From CAWAHD01 sp963781785 (GTDB lineage Bacteria; Planctomycetota; Planctomycetia; Isosphaerales; Isosphaeraceae), in NCBI GenBank assembly GCA_963781785.1, contig CAWAHD010000002.1, forward strand, positions 3,472,001 to 3,536,000: DNA of 64,000 bases. The letters are read 5' to 3'. A program made the position numbers and the translations under genes. The notes below the pieces were generated by a model. It was not told the DNA's origin, ran no database searches, and was given only the letters and a program-made list of their open reading frames with translations. The number at the start of each line of letters is the position of its first letter. Within the stretch, counting starts at the first letter, position 1. Positions 10,001 through 22,000 of this stretch are shown piece by piece.

Positions 10001-13000
10001 CCCCAGATCATCATTCGTTGTCGTGTCGAAGAAATCGACCGTGCCGGTGGGCGTTCCGGATCCCGGTGCCTTGGCGGTCACGGTTGCCGTGAGCGTGACG
10101 GATTGCCCGAACGCGCCGCCCGAGCCTGATGCACTGATCGCCGTGGCATCGGCGGTGACCGTGAGCGTGGCGACGTTGGATGTACTGCCCAGGAAGATGC
10201 TGTCGCCGCCGTAGACGGCCGTGATCGAATAGGGACTCTGAGTCACCGGCAAGATCGGTGTGCTGAACGTGGCGATGTCGAGCCCGCCCTGCACGCTGAG
10301 GGTTCCACTGCCGATCTCGTCGCCCGGGTTGACGGTCCCCAGGTAAAACGCAACGGTGCCGGTCGGGGTGCCCTGCCCTGTCACGGTGGCCGTAAACGTC
10401 GTCGACTGGCCGTACATCACGGTACCGGTCGACGGGCTCAGTGTCGTCGTTGTGTACGGCGCCGTCACGCTGACCGAGAAGCTGGCCGTTGCGGTTTCGC
10501 CGTCGAGATCAGAGATGAGCTCGGAGACCTTGAACGTCCCCGCTGTCGCGTAGGTATGCGCCAGGGAGAGCGAACCGGTGCCACTCGGTGAGAACGTCGA
10601 GGATTGGCCATCGCCCCAGTCGATCTCGTCGGTGAAGGGCCCGATGCCCTTGACCGTCAGCGTGCCGAGGTTGATCGAGGTGCTCACGCCAGCAATCGCG
10701 GTTTGCGCCGTGGTTGGGGCGGTGAAGGTCGGCACGACGGCATTTGCCATGATCACCACCTGGGCCGTGCCTGAGCCGCCGTTGAGATCCGAAGCGGTAT
10801 ACGTCACCGTGTACGTGCCGGCATCACCCGGACTGAACGTGAACGTCGGCCCGTCTCCCTCGGGAATTTCCTGCCCGTTCGACGCGACCACTTGCCATTT
10901 GTAGCTGTGCGTCGGGTTGCCCATGGGGTCGATGAACGAACCGGTCAGGGTGACGTAATCTCCTTCGTTGACCGTGGCATTGGTCCCGGCCGAAACGTCG
11001 AGATACGGCGCGAATGACGCGACACTTGCCGTGCCGGAGCCCTTGACGATCGTGTCCTTGGGCAACTGGGCCGCGATCGTATCGTCGCCAGCGCCGGCGA
11101 TCAGTGTGTCGGTGCCCGATCCGCCGTACATCGTGTCGCCGGCGGGCGGATCCCCATCCGTGGCAAACGTGTACATGAACAACTCGTAGGCCCCGGTCTG
11201 GTGGCTGGGCTGGCCCGGGGCTGAGTAGGGAGTCACCTCCACGTAATAGGTGCCCGTTTTGGGCAGGGTCAGGTCGATGATCGTCGAGTCGGTGTCCTGG
11301 AACGAGTCGTCGTTGAACTCGACGATGTTGCCGCTGGAGTCGTAGACCGTCATGGTCGTGTCGAATGCCCCTTGCGGTCGGTCAAGGACGGCCGACATGA
11401 CCTGCAAGTTGATCACGGTGCCGGCCTGAGCGGTGAACGAGTAATAGTCGGTCTCGGAATTGCCGCTTGAATCCAGGCCCATCAGGCCGATGACATCGGC
11501 AGCCGTGACGTCGAAGACCTGGTCGGCATTGACGCCTTCGAGATCGGTGTCGGGCACAACCAGGGGCTCAAGCGAAATCGGCTGGGCGTCGGCCATCGAG
11601 TAATGCGCAGTCGTCTGTTCGATCGTCGGACTGCCGTCTTCGCCATAGGCCAGCTTGATCGCCTCGCGCTCGCCGAAGAACGGGTCGGCGATCGCCTGGA
11701 AGAGCGTCTCATTCACCGAGGCCCCCGAGGCCATGATGTGCCGGATCGTCTCGTCGGCGTCGACGGGTCCCGGATACGGAGGCCGGTACAGGCCCGGGTT
11801 GACCCCGACGTAGATACCCGAGCCGATCGGGCCGTAGGAGTCGCCGTGCAAGAGTCCCGAAAGGTGTCCCAGCTCGTGCGCGGCGATGGTGGTCGACAAA
11901 GCGACGAAATCGTCGCTCGTCGCGGGGGGCTCGCCGGCCTCGCCCAGCAGGTTGGCAACGTTGACGGAGGCTTGGTCGGGGGGGGTGACCTCCAGGCCCG
12001 CAGCCGTCAGCGTGGTCGAGCCGCTGATGTCCAGGTCGCGCCAGTCGATCGACGTCGCGGAGCCGCCCTCGAGACCGGTCAGCGCCGGGTCGTTGAAGAA
12101 GATCGTGGTATATGGGCCGGAAGCCGGCGGGGTGAGGGTGAACGTGTAAGAAAACGCGGAGTAGTCGGCGGTCAAGTTGTCCTCGATGTCGGTTTGCTCG
12201 TCCGAGGTGTAGATGTGGTCGCCGGGGGTCGTGTCCGTGTTGAAGTCCAGATAGATCGTGCGGCGTGATGCCTCCCTCGAGGACGTCGTTGCCGCCGAGT
12301 CCGGCGATCTCGTCCAGGCCGCCGCCGCCCAAGAGCGTGTTGTCGCGCGCGTTGCCGATCATCGTGTCGTCGTAGGCACTGCCCAGGACGTTGGAGATCC
12401 CGTTGGGGTCGGAGAGGGTCAAGGTGAGGGTGCCGGGGATCACCGTCTGGGGGCCCGTCTGGCTCAAGTTGATCTGGATCCCTGCGGGTGCGGCGGAGAA
12501 GTCGAGTGTTGCGATGTTGGTCCCCGCCGGCTCGACCACCGTCTCGCTGCCGCTCGAGCCGCCGTTGAAGGCAAACGTATCGTTGCCGCCGCCGCCCACG
12601 AGCGAGTCGTCGCCCGCCCCGCCGATCAAGGTATCGTTGCTGTTCGATCCGATCAACGTGTCGTTGCCCGTCCCCGCCAGCAGCAAGGTGTTGCCCGAGA
12701 ATGCCGACGCGTCGAGCGTGAAGTTGCCGGTGCCGGCCGCCAGGATCGCGTTCTGGAACCCGCTGATCATCGACGTGGACCCGGTCGTACCGCCGCCCGA
12801 CGTTGTGAGCGTCGTACTGGTGAGCGTCATGTTCATCGACCCATAAAGCATCAGCCACGAGTCGAAGCCGCCGGCCGTGATCGTGTCGCTGCCGCCGCCG
12901 CCCGAGATCGACGCGTTGCCCGTGCCGCCGTCGATCGTGTTGTCGCCGGTACCTCCATAGATGATGTCGTTGCCGGATCCACCAAGGATGGAGTCGTTGC

Positions 13001-16000
13001 CGTCGCCGCCGGTGATCGTGCTATTTCCCGTGCCACCCACGATCGAATCATCACCCGCGCCGCCCATGATCGAGTCGTTGCCCGTGCCACCCACGATCGT
13101 GCCCGACAGGGTGCCGCCGACGATGATGTCATCGCCCGAGCCCCCCACGATCGAGTCGCTGCCCGTGCCGCCCACGATCGAGTCATTGCCCGTGCCGCCG
13201 TCGAGCACGTCGTTGCCCGTGCCGCCTGCGATCGTGTCATTCCCCGAGCCGCCCGTGATCGTGTCGTTCCCCGAGCCACCGAAGATCGAGTCATTGCCCG
13301 AGCCGCCCAGGATCTCGTCATTGCCCAAACCACCGATGATGAGGTCGTTGCCCGAACCACCGACGATGATGTCGTTGCCCAGGCCGCCGGTGATCGAGGA
13401 ATTACCCGAGCCGCCCACGATGATCGCGCTGGCCGTGGCGCCATAGATGATGTCGTTGCCGGAACCGCCCACGATCGTCTCGCTGCCGGAGCCGCCCGTG
13501 ATCGAGTCGTTGCCGGTCGTCGAGTAGATGATGTCGTTGCCCGAGCCACCCGTGATCGACTCGCTGCCGGAGCCACCCGTGATCGTCGTGTTGCCCGTGG
13601 TCGCGTAGATGATGTCGTTGCCCGAGCCGCCCACGATCGTCTCGCTGCCAGCGCCCCCCGTGATCGTCGTGTTGCCCGTGGTCGCGTAGATGATGTCGTT
13701 GCCCGAGCCACCGGTGATCGATTCGCTGCCAGACCCGCCGGCGATGGTCGTGTTGCCGGTCGTCGCGTAGATGATGTCGTTGCCAGAACCACCCACGATC
13801 GTCTCGCTGCCGGAACCCCCCGTGATCGTCGTGTTGCCCGTGGTCGCGTAGATGATGTCGTTGCCCGAGCCACCGGTGATCGACTCGCTGCCCGAACCGC
13901 CGGTGATCGAGTCATTGCCCGTGGTCGAATAGATGATGTCGTTGCCTGAGCCGCCCGTGATCGACTCGCTGCCCGAACCGCCGGTGATCGTCGTGTTGCC
14001 GGTCGTCGAATAGATGATGTCGTTGCCCGAGCCGCCGGTGATCGACTCGCCGCCGGAGCCGCCCGTGATCGTCGTGTTGCCGGTCGTCGAATAGATGATG
14101 TCGTTGCCCGAGCCGCCGGTGATTGACTCGCTGCCAGAGCCGCCCGTGATCGTCGTGTTGCCGGTCGTCGAATAGATGATGTCATTGCCCGAGCCGCCCG
14201 TGATCGTCTCGCTGCCGGAACCGCCCGTGATCGTCGTGTTGCCGGTCGTCGAATAGATGATGTCATTGCCCGAGCCGCCCGTGATCGACTCGCTGCCAGA
14301 GCCGCCCGTGATCGTTGTGTTGCCGGTTGTCGAATAGATGATGTCATTGCCCGAACCGCCGGTGATTGACTCATTACCAGAGCCGCCGGTGATCGAGTCG
14401 TTGCCCGTGGTCGAATAGATGATGTCGTTGCCAGAGCCGCCTGTGATCGATTCGCTGCCCGAGCCGCCGGTAATGGTGGTGTTGCCCGTGGTCGCGTAGA
14501 TCAGGTCGTCGCCGTCGTTGGCCGTGATCTTGCCGCCCTCGGGGGAGGCGATCAATCCGTCGAACTGGCCTACGAGGGCCACCTGATCGTTATTGGAGTC
14601 AACGTCCTGGACCTGGCCTGACTCCAGGCTGAGGTCGATGTTGACCGCCAGGGAGGCAATCGAGAAATCCAGGGTGTTGAACCCGCCCGGATCGACCACA
14701 ACGGGATCCTGCCCGGGATTGATGCGGTACAGATCGTTACCGAGCCCGCCGACCAAAGTGTCATCGCCGCGGTTGGAAACCATCGTGTCGTACCCGGCGC
14801 CGCCGACCAAGCTGTTGGCGCCGGCACCCGCAACGAGCAGGTCATCGCCGGCGCCCCCCAGGAGCGTCTCATTACTGCCGTAGCCGTCGAGCTCGACGTC
14901 GGTAGTCGCCGGCAAACTGCTGGCGTCGACCACGTCGTTGGAGCCGTACACCAAGCCGATGATCAGGCCGGCGCCCGCCGAGGGGGTGCTCGCGACCGTG
15001 TTGCCCCCCTGGGTGATCGTGATCCCCGTTGTGGTGATCGTGGCAGTGGCGTTGCCCTGGAGGATGAGCACGATCTGCGCGCTCGCGCTGCCCATGCCGC
15101 CGTCGCTGTCCGTGGCTGTCGCCGTCGCCACCAACACGCCAACCGGGTTCGGTGCCGGGAACGAATAGTCCGGCCCCGCCATCGTGCCGATCACGACTCC
15201 GTTCTGGGTGAGCGTCCAGCCCACGGTTTCCGTGTCCAGGATTCCCGGGTCGCTGACGACGGCCTGCAGGCTGATCGTACTCGACCCGACATTGCCGGTG
15301 CTCTCGATCCGCACCGTCGGCGGCGCGTTATTAACGACGATGAACCGATCCGCCGACGTCGTGCTCACGTCGTCTGATACCGAGGCGTGGATATCGTAGG
15401 TTCCCCCGGTCGGCTCGCCGGGCGGGTTGTTCAAATACGTGTGCGGCGCCGAGTAGGTGAAGAGGCCCGGCGTCATTGCCGACGCGATCACCTGGCCGGC
15501 CAGCTCGGTGAGCGTGGTGGGCTGCGATCCGTCGCCCCAGTTGATCGTCACCGTGTGCGGGTCAACCGTGCCCGGGTCGGTGAACTGACCGTTCAAAGTG
15601 ACGGTGTCACCCTCGGTCGCGGTTGATTCTGATAGGCTCAGGTCAGCCGGCGTGAACTGCGGCGATACGTTGCTCACGGTGACGCTGGCAAATGCCTGAC
15701 TGATCTCGTTATTTCCGCTGGTCGACACCGTGGCGCTTACGGAATAGCTGCCGGAGGCGACACCGGGCGGGTTGTTCAAGTACGTGTGCGGCGTCGAGAA
15801 GTTGTACTCCCCCGGCGGGAGCACGATTGTCGTCGGAGTCGAGCCGTCGCCCCAGTTGATGGCAACCGTGTTGGAATCAAGGCCGACCGGATTCTCGATC
15901 GTGCCGCTCACATTGATCGTGCCGTTCTCGTCGATCGAGGTTTGCGAGAGGACCAATCCCGGCGCTGCGAATTCCGGCGCCGGGTTGCTCATCGCGAGCA

Positions 16001-19000
16001 CCGTTTGCGCGAAAGCCGTCTCGCCCAGGGTGTCGCTCAAAGTCACGCCGATCACGTAGCGGGCAACCGCGGCACTCGTGTATTCGTGCGGCTCCGAGAA
16101 GGCATAGGATCCTGGCAGCAAGGTCACCAGGGTCGGTGCCGAGCCGTCGCCCCAGTCGATCGATCCCGAGAGCGTGTCGAAGTTGCCCGGGACCACGAAC
16201 GTGCCGCTGACGATCACCGAATCATAGGGCGCGGCCGTGGCGTAGGTCGTGGTGGCCGACAGGCTGAGCGGGGCACCGGTCTGGTAGAGGTCGGCAGCCT
16301 CGGCACCTGAGCCCCCGGCACCCTCGGCACCGATCAGGAGCGCACCGTTGATGTCGAGGAATCCGACGGCGCTGCCGAAGTCGTCGCCGGTGACCGGCAA
16401 CGATTCTTGCTCGGCGGCAATCGGCTTGCCGTAAATCGAGCTCGCTGGGTTGGCATCGAAGAGATACGCGGCGCCCGCGTCGGTCGTCCCGAGCGTCGCG
16501 TCGGGCGCACCGATCAGGGCCGTCGTGCCGCTGCCCGCGACCGACGCGCCGAATTCGCCGCCGCCGCCGTCGGGTTGAACGAACGTCTTGAGCATTGTTC
16601 CCGTCGGGTCGTAGAGGAACGCCGCCCCGGCGTTCGGGCCCGCCGTGCTATCAAGCGGCGAGCCGATCAAGACATTGGGTCCGACCGATGCCACCGAGGT
16701 GCCGAAACCCGTTGACGTCGTCGCGTTCGGGTTCACGATCGATGCGAGCTCGGTGCTGGTGCCAACGCTAAAGCTAAAGAGATAAACGATGCCGGCATGG
16801 CTGCCGGCCGCCCCGGCAAATGGCGCCCCGACGATCACGTTGGCGCCGATTCCGGCCACGGCCGAGCCGAACTCGGCGCCGGCCTGAGAAACCGGGTTGG
16901 CAATGTCCACAATCAAGCTGCCGAAAGCAGGCTGCGTGGGATCGCCGACGAACGTGGAGACTTCGCCCGAGCCGCCATCCTTGCCTGGTGCGCCGATCAA
17001 GATCGTGGTGTTGGCCGCCGCCACCGCAGCGCCGAAGTGCGCCTGGTGCGTCATGTCGGGATCAGGCAGAGTGAACGTCGCGAGCAAAGCACCGAAGGTC
17101 GGACTGCTGGGATCCGCGTCAAACAGGTAGGCGGCACCGTCGCCCGGTCCCGTGAGAGAACTACCGGGCGCGCCCACCAGGAGGTCGGTGCCGACCGTTG
17201 CGATCGCCGCGCCGAATTCGTCGCCGACGGCAGGATTCGGATCGGCGAAAACGTGGATGAGCGATCCGTACACAGGAATCGCCGCGGTCGCGTCTTCCGG
17301 GGGCACGCCGTCGTACAGGAAAACCGCGCCGGGATGAACTGTCGAATTTGGTCCGTTATCAAACGGAGCGCCGACGGCCGCGTTGCCGGCAACCGATGCA
17401 ACCGATGCTCCGAATTCGTCGCCGGGCGTCGGCGCGTCGAATGTCACCGGCGGCAAGAACGCACGCGGCACGAAGGCCGGCGGCACGTCGTTGACTGTCA
17501 CGCTGGCCGTCGCCGTGCTGATCCCACCAAAGCCGTCGTTGACCGTGAGCGTGAGCGTGAATGTCCCGACCGACCGGTAGGTGTAGATCGGCGCCTCGAC
17601 CGATGCCGTCCCGCCGGCGGGGTCGCCGAACGACCAGCTATAGCTGAGCGGGCTTCCCTCGGGATCGAGCGAGCCGCTGGCGTCAAACGGTACGGCCACT
17701 CCCTCGTCGACCGTGAGCGTGGCAAAGCCGATGACGGCTGTCGGCGGCGTGTCGCCGCCGAAGTCGTGGGCAAACTCCGACGTATTGCCATTGGGGTCGG
17801 TCGCCGTCGCCGAGACGAAAGGCGGCTCCCCCCGCGGGAGTGGGGAACGCGAACGAGAACATGGCGTTGCCCGAGGCATCCGTCATGAGCGGGTCCGTTC
17901 CCAGCAGGTAGCGGCCCTCGCCGTACTCCGAGAGGTTGTACGACGACATCGTGAAAAAGTCGAGCGCGAACGTCGTGCTCGGCGTGCTGTTGAACGTGCC
18001 GCTGACGGTCGTCATGCCGCCCGCGCTCGTGAGCCCGGTAATCACCGGATAGTTTTGATCGTCGTTCGGGCCGGTGTGCGGACCGCCGGGCGTGTTGAGC
18101 GTGGGCCCGTCGCCGCCCAGGTCAATCCCCAGCTTGGTGTTCGAGAAAATCGAGTTGAACCGGATCTCGTTGCCGGTGCCCGCCGTCGCGTCGACGTCCA
18201 CGCCGATGCCGGTGCTATACGCGATCGTATTGCCAGCCGCCGCACTCCCGCCGATCGTATTGTTTCCGGAACCACCGTCGATCAGGATGCCAGTCCCGTT
18301 GCCGAGCGGATTCGACCCGGTGATGTCGGTGCCGATAAAATTGCCCTCGATCAGCTCATCGGTCGCGTCGGCAAGGAGTCCAATGCCCGCGCCCTTGTTG
18401 CCCGAGATGACGTTGCGAGCCCCTGCCCCGGTGCCGCCGATCGTCACGCCGGGCGGGTCGCTCACGGCGATCCCGTACCCGGCATTGCCGACTGCGAGGG
18501 TCCCGGTCAGGTCGGTGCCGACGAAGTTGCCCACGACCGCGATCCCGCTGGCCGCGCCCCCGCCGATCGACACGCCCGACTGCGTGTTGGCCGAGATCAC
18601 GTTGCCGGCGCCGGCTGCCGTGCCGCCGATGGTGGTTCCGGGCGCGGCGCTCACAAAGACGCCGCTGCCGGTGTTTCCCAGGGGCTGTGTTCCGGTCTGA
18701 TCCACGCCGATAAAATTGCCCAGGACCCAGGTGCCGGTCGCGCCGCTGGCGACGTCGACTCCATCCCCCGTGTTCGCCGAGATGACGTTGCGGGCCAGTA
18801 CCGTCGTTCCGCCGATCGTGGTGCCGGCCGCTCCCGAGATGGTGACTCCCGCGGCTGTGTTGGGCACCGCGAGTGTGCCGGTCACGTCGGTTCCGATCAG
18901 GTTGCCCGCGACGAGAGTGCTGGTCGTCGTTGAGCCGGTGATCGCGATGCCGTCCACATTGCCCGAGATCACGTTGCGCGAACCCCCCACCGGTCCGCCA

Positions 19001-22000
19001 ATCGTATTGGACGAAGAACCGGCATCCACCAGGACTCCAGCGCTTTTGTTCCCGATCGCGAGGGTACCGGTCGTGTCGGTGCCGATCATGTTCCCCTGGA
19101 CGTAATTGGAGCTGGCGTCGTTCAATTCAACGCCGTTGGTATTCCCGGAAATCAAGTTGGCCGACGTGGGAGAAGTCCCGCCGATTGTGTTGCCGGTCGC
19201 CTGATTGAGGTACACGCCGTCGCCGGTGTTTCCCAGCGCCGCGGTGCCGAGAGCGTTCGTCCCAATCCAGTTCCCCGCGATCAGGTTAGACGTTGCTGAG
19301 ACAATCGACACGCCGTCGCCGGCGTTGCCGGAGATGACGTTGCCCGCGCCGGCCGCCGTGCCGCCGATCGTGTTTTTCGTGGAACCGGAATTGATTGCGA
19401 TGCCGACGCTGTTGGGATGCGCGGACGTGCCCGTGATGTCTGTCCCGATCAGGTTGCCTTCGATAAGGCTGTTCGCGCTCCCGTCGACATTCACACCGGT
19501 GCCGTTGCCCGAGATGAGGTTTCCATCCTGCACATTCGTGCCGCCGATCTGGGCGGTCGTGTCGGCCTGCAAGAACAGGCCGGTTGCGTTCTCCACGATG
19601 GCATTGCCCACGATTGTGTCTGTCGTTGTCTCGTCGTAGAGATAGATTCCCGCAAAGCTGCTTCCCAGGATGAGGTTGCCTGATCCCGTGCCGGCCGCGG
19701 TGGTCGTGCCGCCGATGGTGTTGTCGCCGCCGCTGATCGTGATGGACACACCAACCTGGTTCGCAAGCGCGACCGTGCCGGTGGCGTCTGTGCCGATCAA
19801 GTTTCCGACGACGACGTTGCCGGTCGATCCCGAGTTGAAGATGTTGACCCCGTTCCCCGTGGCGGCGCCCGAGATGACGTTGTGAGCCGAGGGGATCGTG
19901 CCGCCGACAGTGTTTCCGGAGGATCCGTCAATGGCGATATCGCTGCCGCCTGAGCCATTGCCGATAGCAACTGAGCCGCTCAAGTCAGTGCCGACGTAAT
20001 TTCCCTCGAAGATGTTGGCCGAGCCACTTTCGACCAGGACACCGTTCAGGTTTCCCGAAATGACGTTGGCGCCGAGGCGGTCGTCCCGCCGATGGTGTTC
20101 CCCACGCCGTCGTTCAGGAACACGCCCGATCCCGTGGCGCCGGCAAGCGTCGCACCGGCGGCGTCGAGGCCGATCGAGTTACCCGCGACGAGGTTGTCGT
20201 CGGGGGCGTCCAGAGCCGTTAGCCCTCCAATCAACACCTGCGCTCCGTTGTAGAACGACGGGCTGCCATCGTTGCCCGCGATCACGTTGCCTGAGCCAGC
20301 GGCGGTGCCGCCGATCGTGTTGTCGGCTGACGTGATCAAGATCCCCGTAATGTTCCCCAGTGCGGCGTCGCCAGTCTTGTCGACGCCAATATAGTTTCCG
20401 TCGACGACATTCCCCGTCGCGTAGGTGTCGATCTCGACACCGAAGCCGCTATTGCCCGAGATGACATTTCGCGCTGTGGCTGTCGTGCCGCCGATCGTGT
20501 TATCCGAAGCGCTCGTGTCGATCTCGACGCCGTTCGTGCCGTTGCCGAGCGCGGCCGTGCCGGCGAGATTCGTGCCGACGAAATTGCCGGCCACCAGGTT
20601 GCCAGTCGTATCGGATCCGGTGATCTCGACGCCGTCATCGGTGTTACCCGAGATGATGTTCCGAGCCGCGGCGGTTATGCCGCCGATCGTATTACCGGTC
20701 GATCCGAATGTGACCCTCACGCCAAAGCCGTTCTGATCACCCGCGAGGGCGGGTAGGCTGGCCTCGCCAGTGATGTCGGTGCCGATCAGGTTGCCCTCGA
20801 TCGCGTTATCCATGGAATCGCTCAGGAAGATGTTGCCCTCGCTCCCATAGCGATTATCTCCCGAGATCAGGTTCTCCGCGCCGGCCGCGGTGCCGCCGAT
20901 CGTGACACCGCTGGCCTGATTGAGGAAGACGCCCGACACCACGTTGGGCAACTCGTGCTCGCCGGTCGCATCGGCGCCGATGATGTTGCCTTCGACGACG
21001 ACGGGCCCGGTGACGGCCTGGATACCCAAGCCAAACTCGGCGCTATTGCCCGAGATGACGTTGCCCAATCCCGTGCCCGGCGTCGGCGTCAGTCCGCCAA
21101 TCGTGATCGACGACCCGCCTCCGACGTACATGTTGTAGGTGTTGGTGGAGAGGGCGACGGTCCCGGTGATGTCGGTGCCGATAAAGTTGCTCTGGACCGC
21201 GCTGCCGGACGAATAATACACGATGACATTGGCGCCGTTGGTGGTGCCGGGGCTGCCGGGGCCGTTGCCGGAGATCACGTTGCGCCCGCCCGGCTCACCC
21301 ACGGTGTTGTCCGGCGAATAGTTGAGGTCGACGCCATACCCGCCGTAAAGCGCCGGGGTGTCGAAGAGGTTGCCGAGAGCAACCGTGCCGGTGACGTCGG
21401 TGCCGATCAAGTTGCCGGCCACTAAATTGTTCGATCCCGCGTAGTTGAGTACCACCCCGCCGGTGGCGTTGCCCGAGACGAGGTTCCCCGCGCCGGTGCC
21501 GGGGGTCGCGGTGAGTCCGCCAATGGTGTTGCCGGAAGCGCCGCTTTCGAGCGCGATGCCGCCGAGGCCGACGTTCTCCGCGATCACGTTGTTGCCCAGC
21601 CCGACGGTCCCGGTCTTGTCGGTGCCGACGTAGTTGCCTTCGACGAGGTTGTCGTTCGCGACGTCGATCTCGACGCCGGCACCATCGTTGGCGGAGATGA
21701 TGTTGCGGGCCGAGGCCGTGGTGCCGCCGATCAAGTTGTCCGAGGCACCCGTGTCGATCTCGACGCCGCCATTGTCGTTGCCCAGCGCGGCCGAGCCGGT
21801 CACGTCGGTGCCGATGAAGTTGCCGGCCACGACGTCGCCGGTCGAGCCAGAGCCCGTGATCTCGACGCCGTCGCTCGTGTTGCCCGAGATCACATTCGCC
21901 GCGCCGGCGGCGGCCCCACCGATCGTGTTGCTGAACGCGCCATCGATCTCGACGCCGTCGCCACCATTGGCGATGGCGGCCGTGCCGGCGGGGTTGGTAC

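Noticed and set aside
8849..10129. Long plus-strand frame (about 426 codons) opposite G1
   Set aside because: Arg/Gly/Asp/Val-rich composition typical of antisense to high-GC coding sequence; the sedolisin and solenoid reading on the minus strand fully explains the region.
12258..13949. A 563-codon plus-strand frame with repeating Val/Ala/Arg/Asp-rich units
   Set aside because: It is the exact antisense of the G1 RTX tandem repeats. Its repetitiveness mirrors the 81-bp array, and it has no domain, signal or ribosome-binding site of its own.
13430..14515. CRISPR-like regular repeats
   Set aside because: The repeats are contiguous 81-bp coding units with no unique spacers, and they read as RTX nonapeptides.
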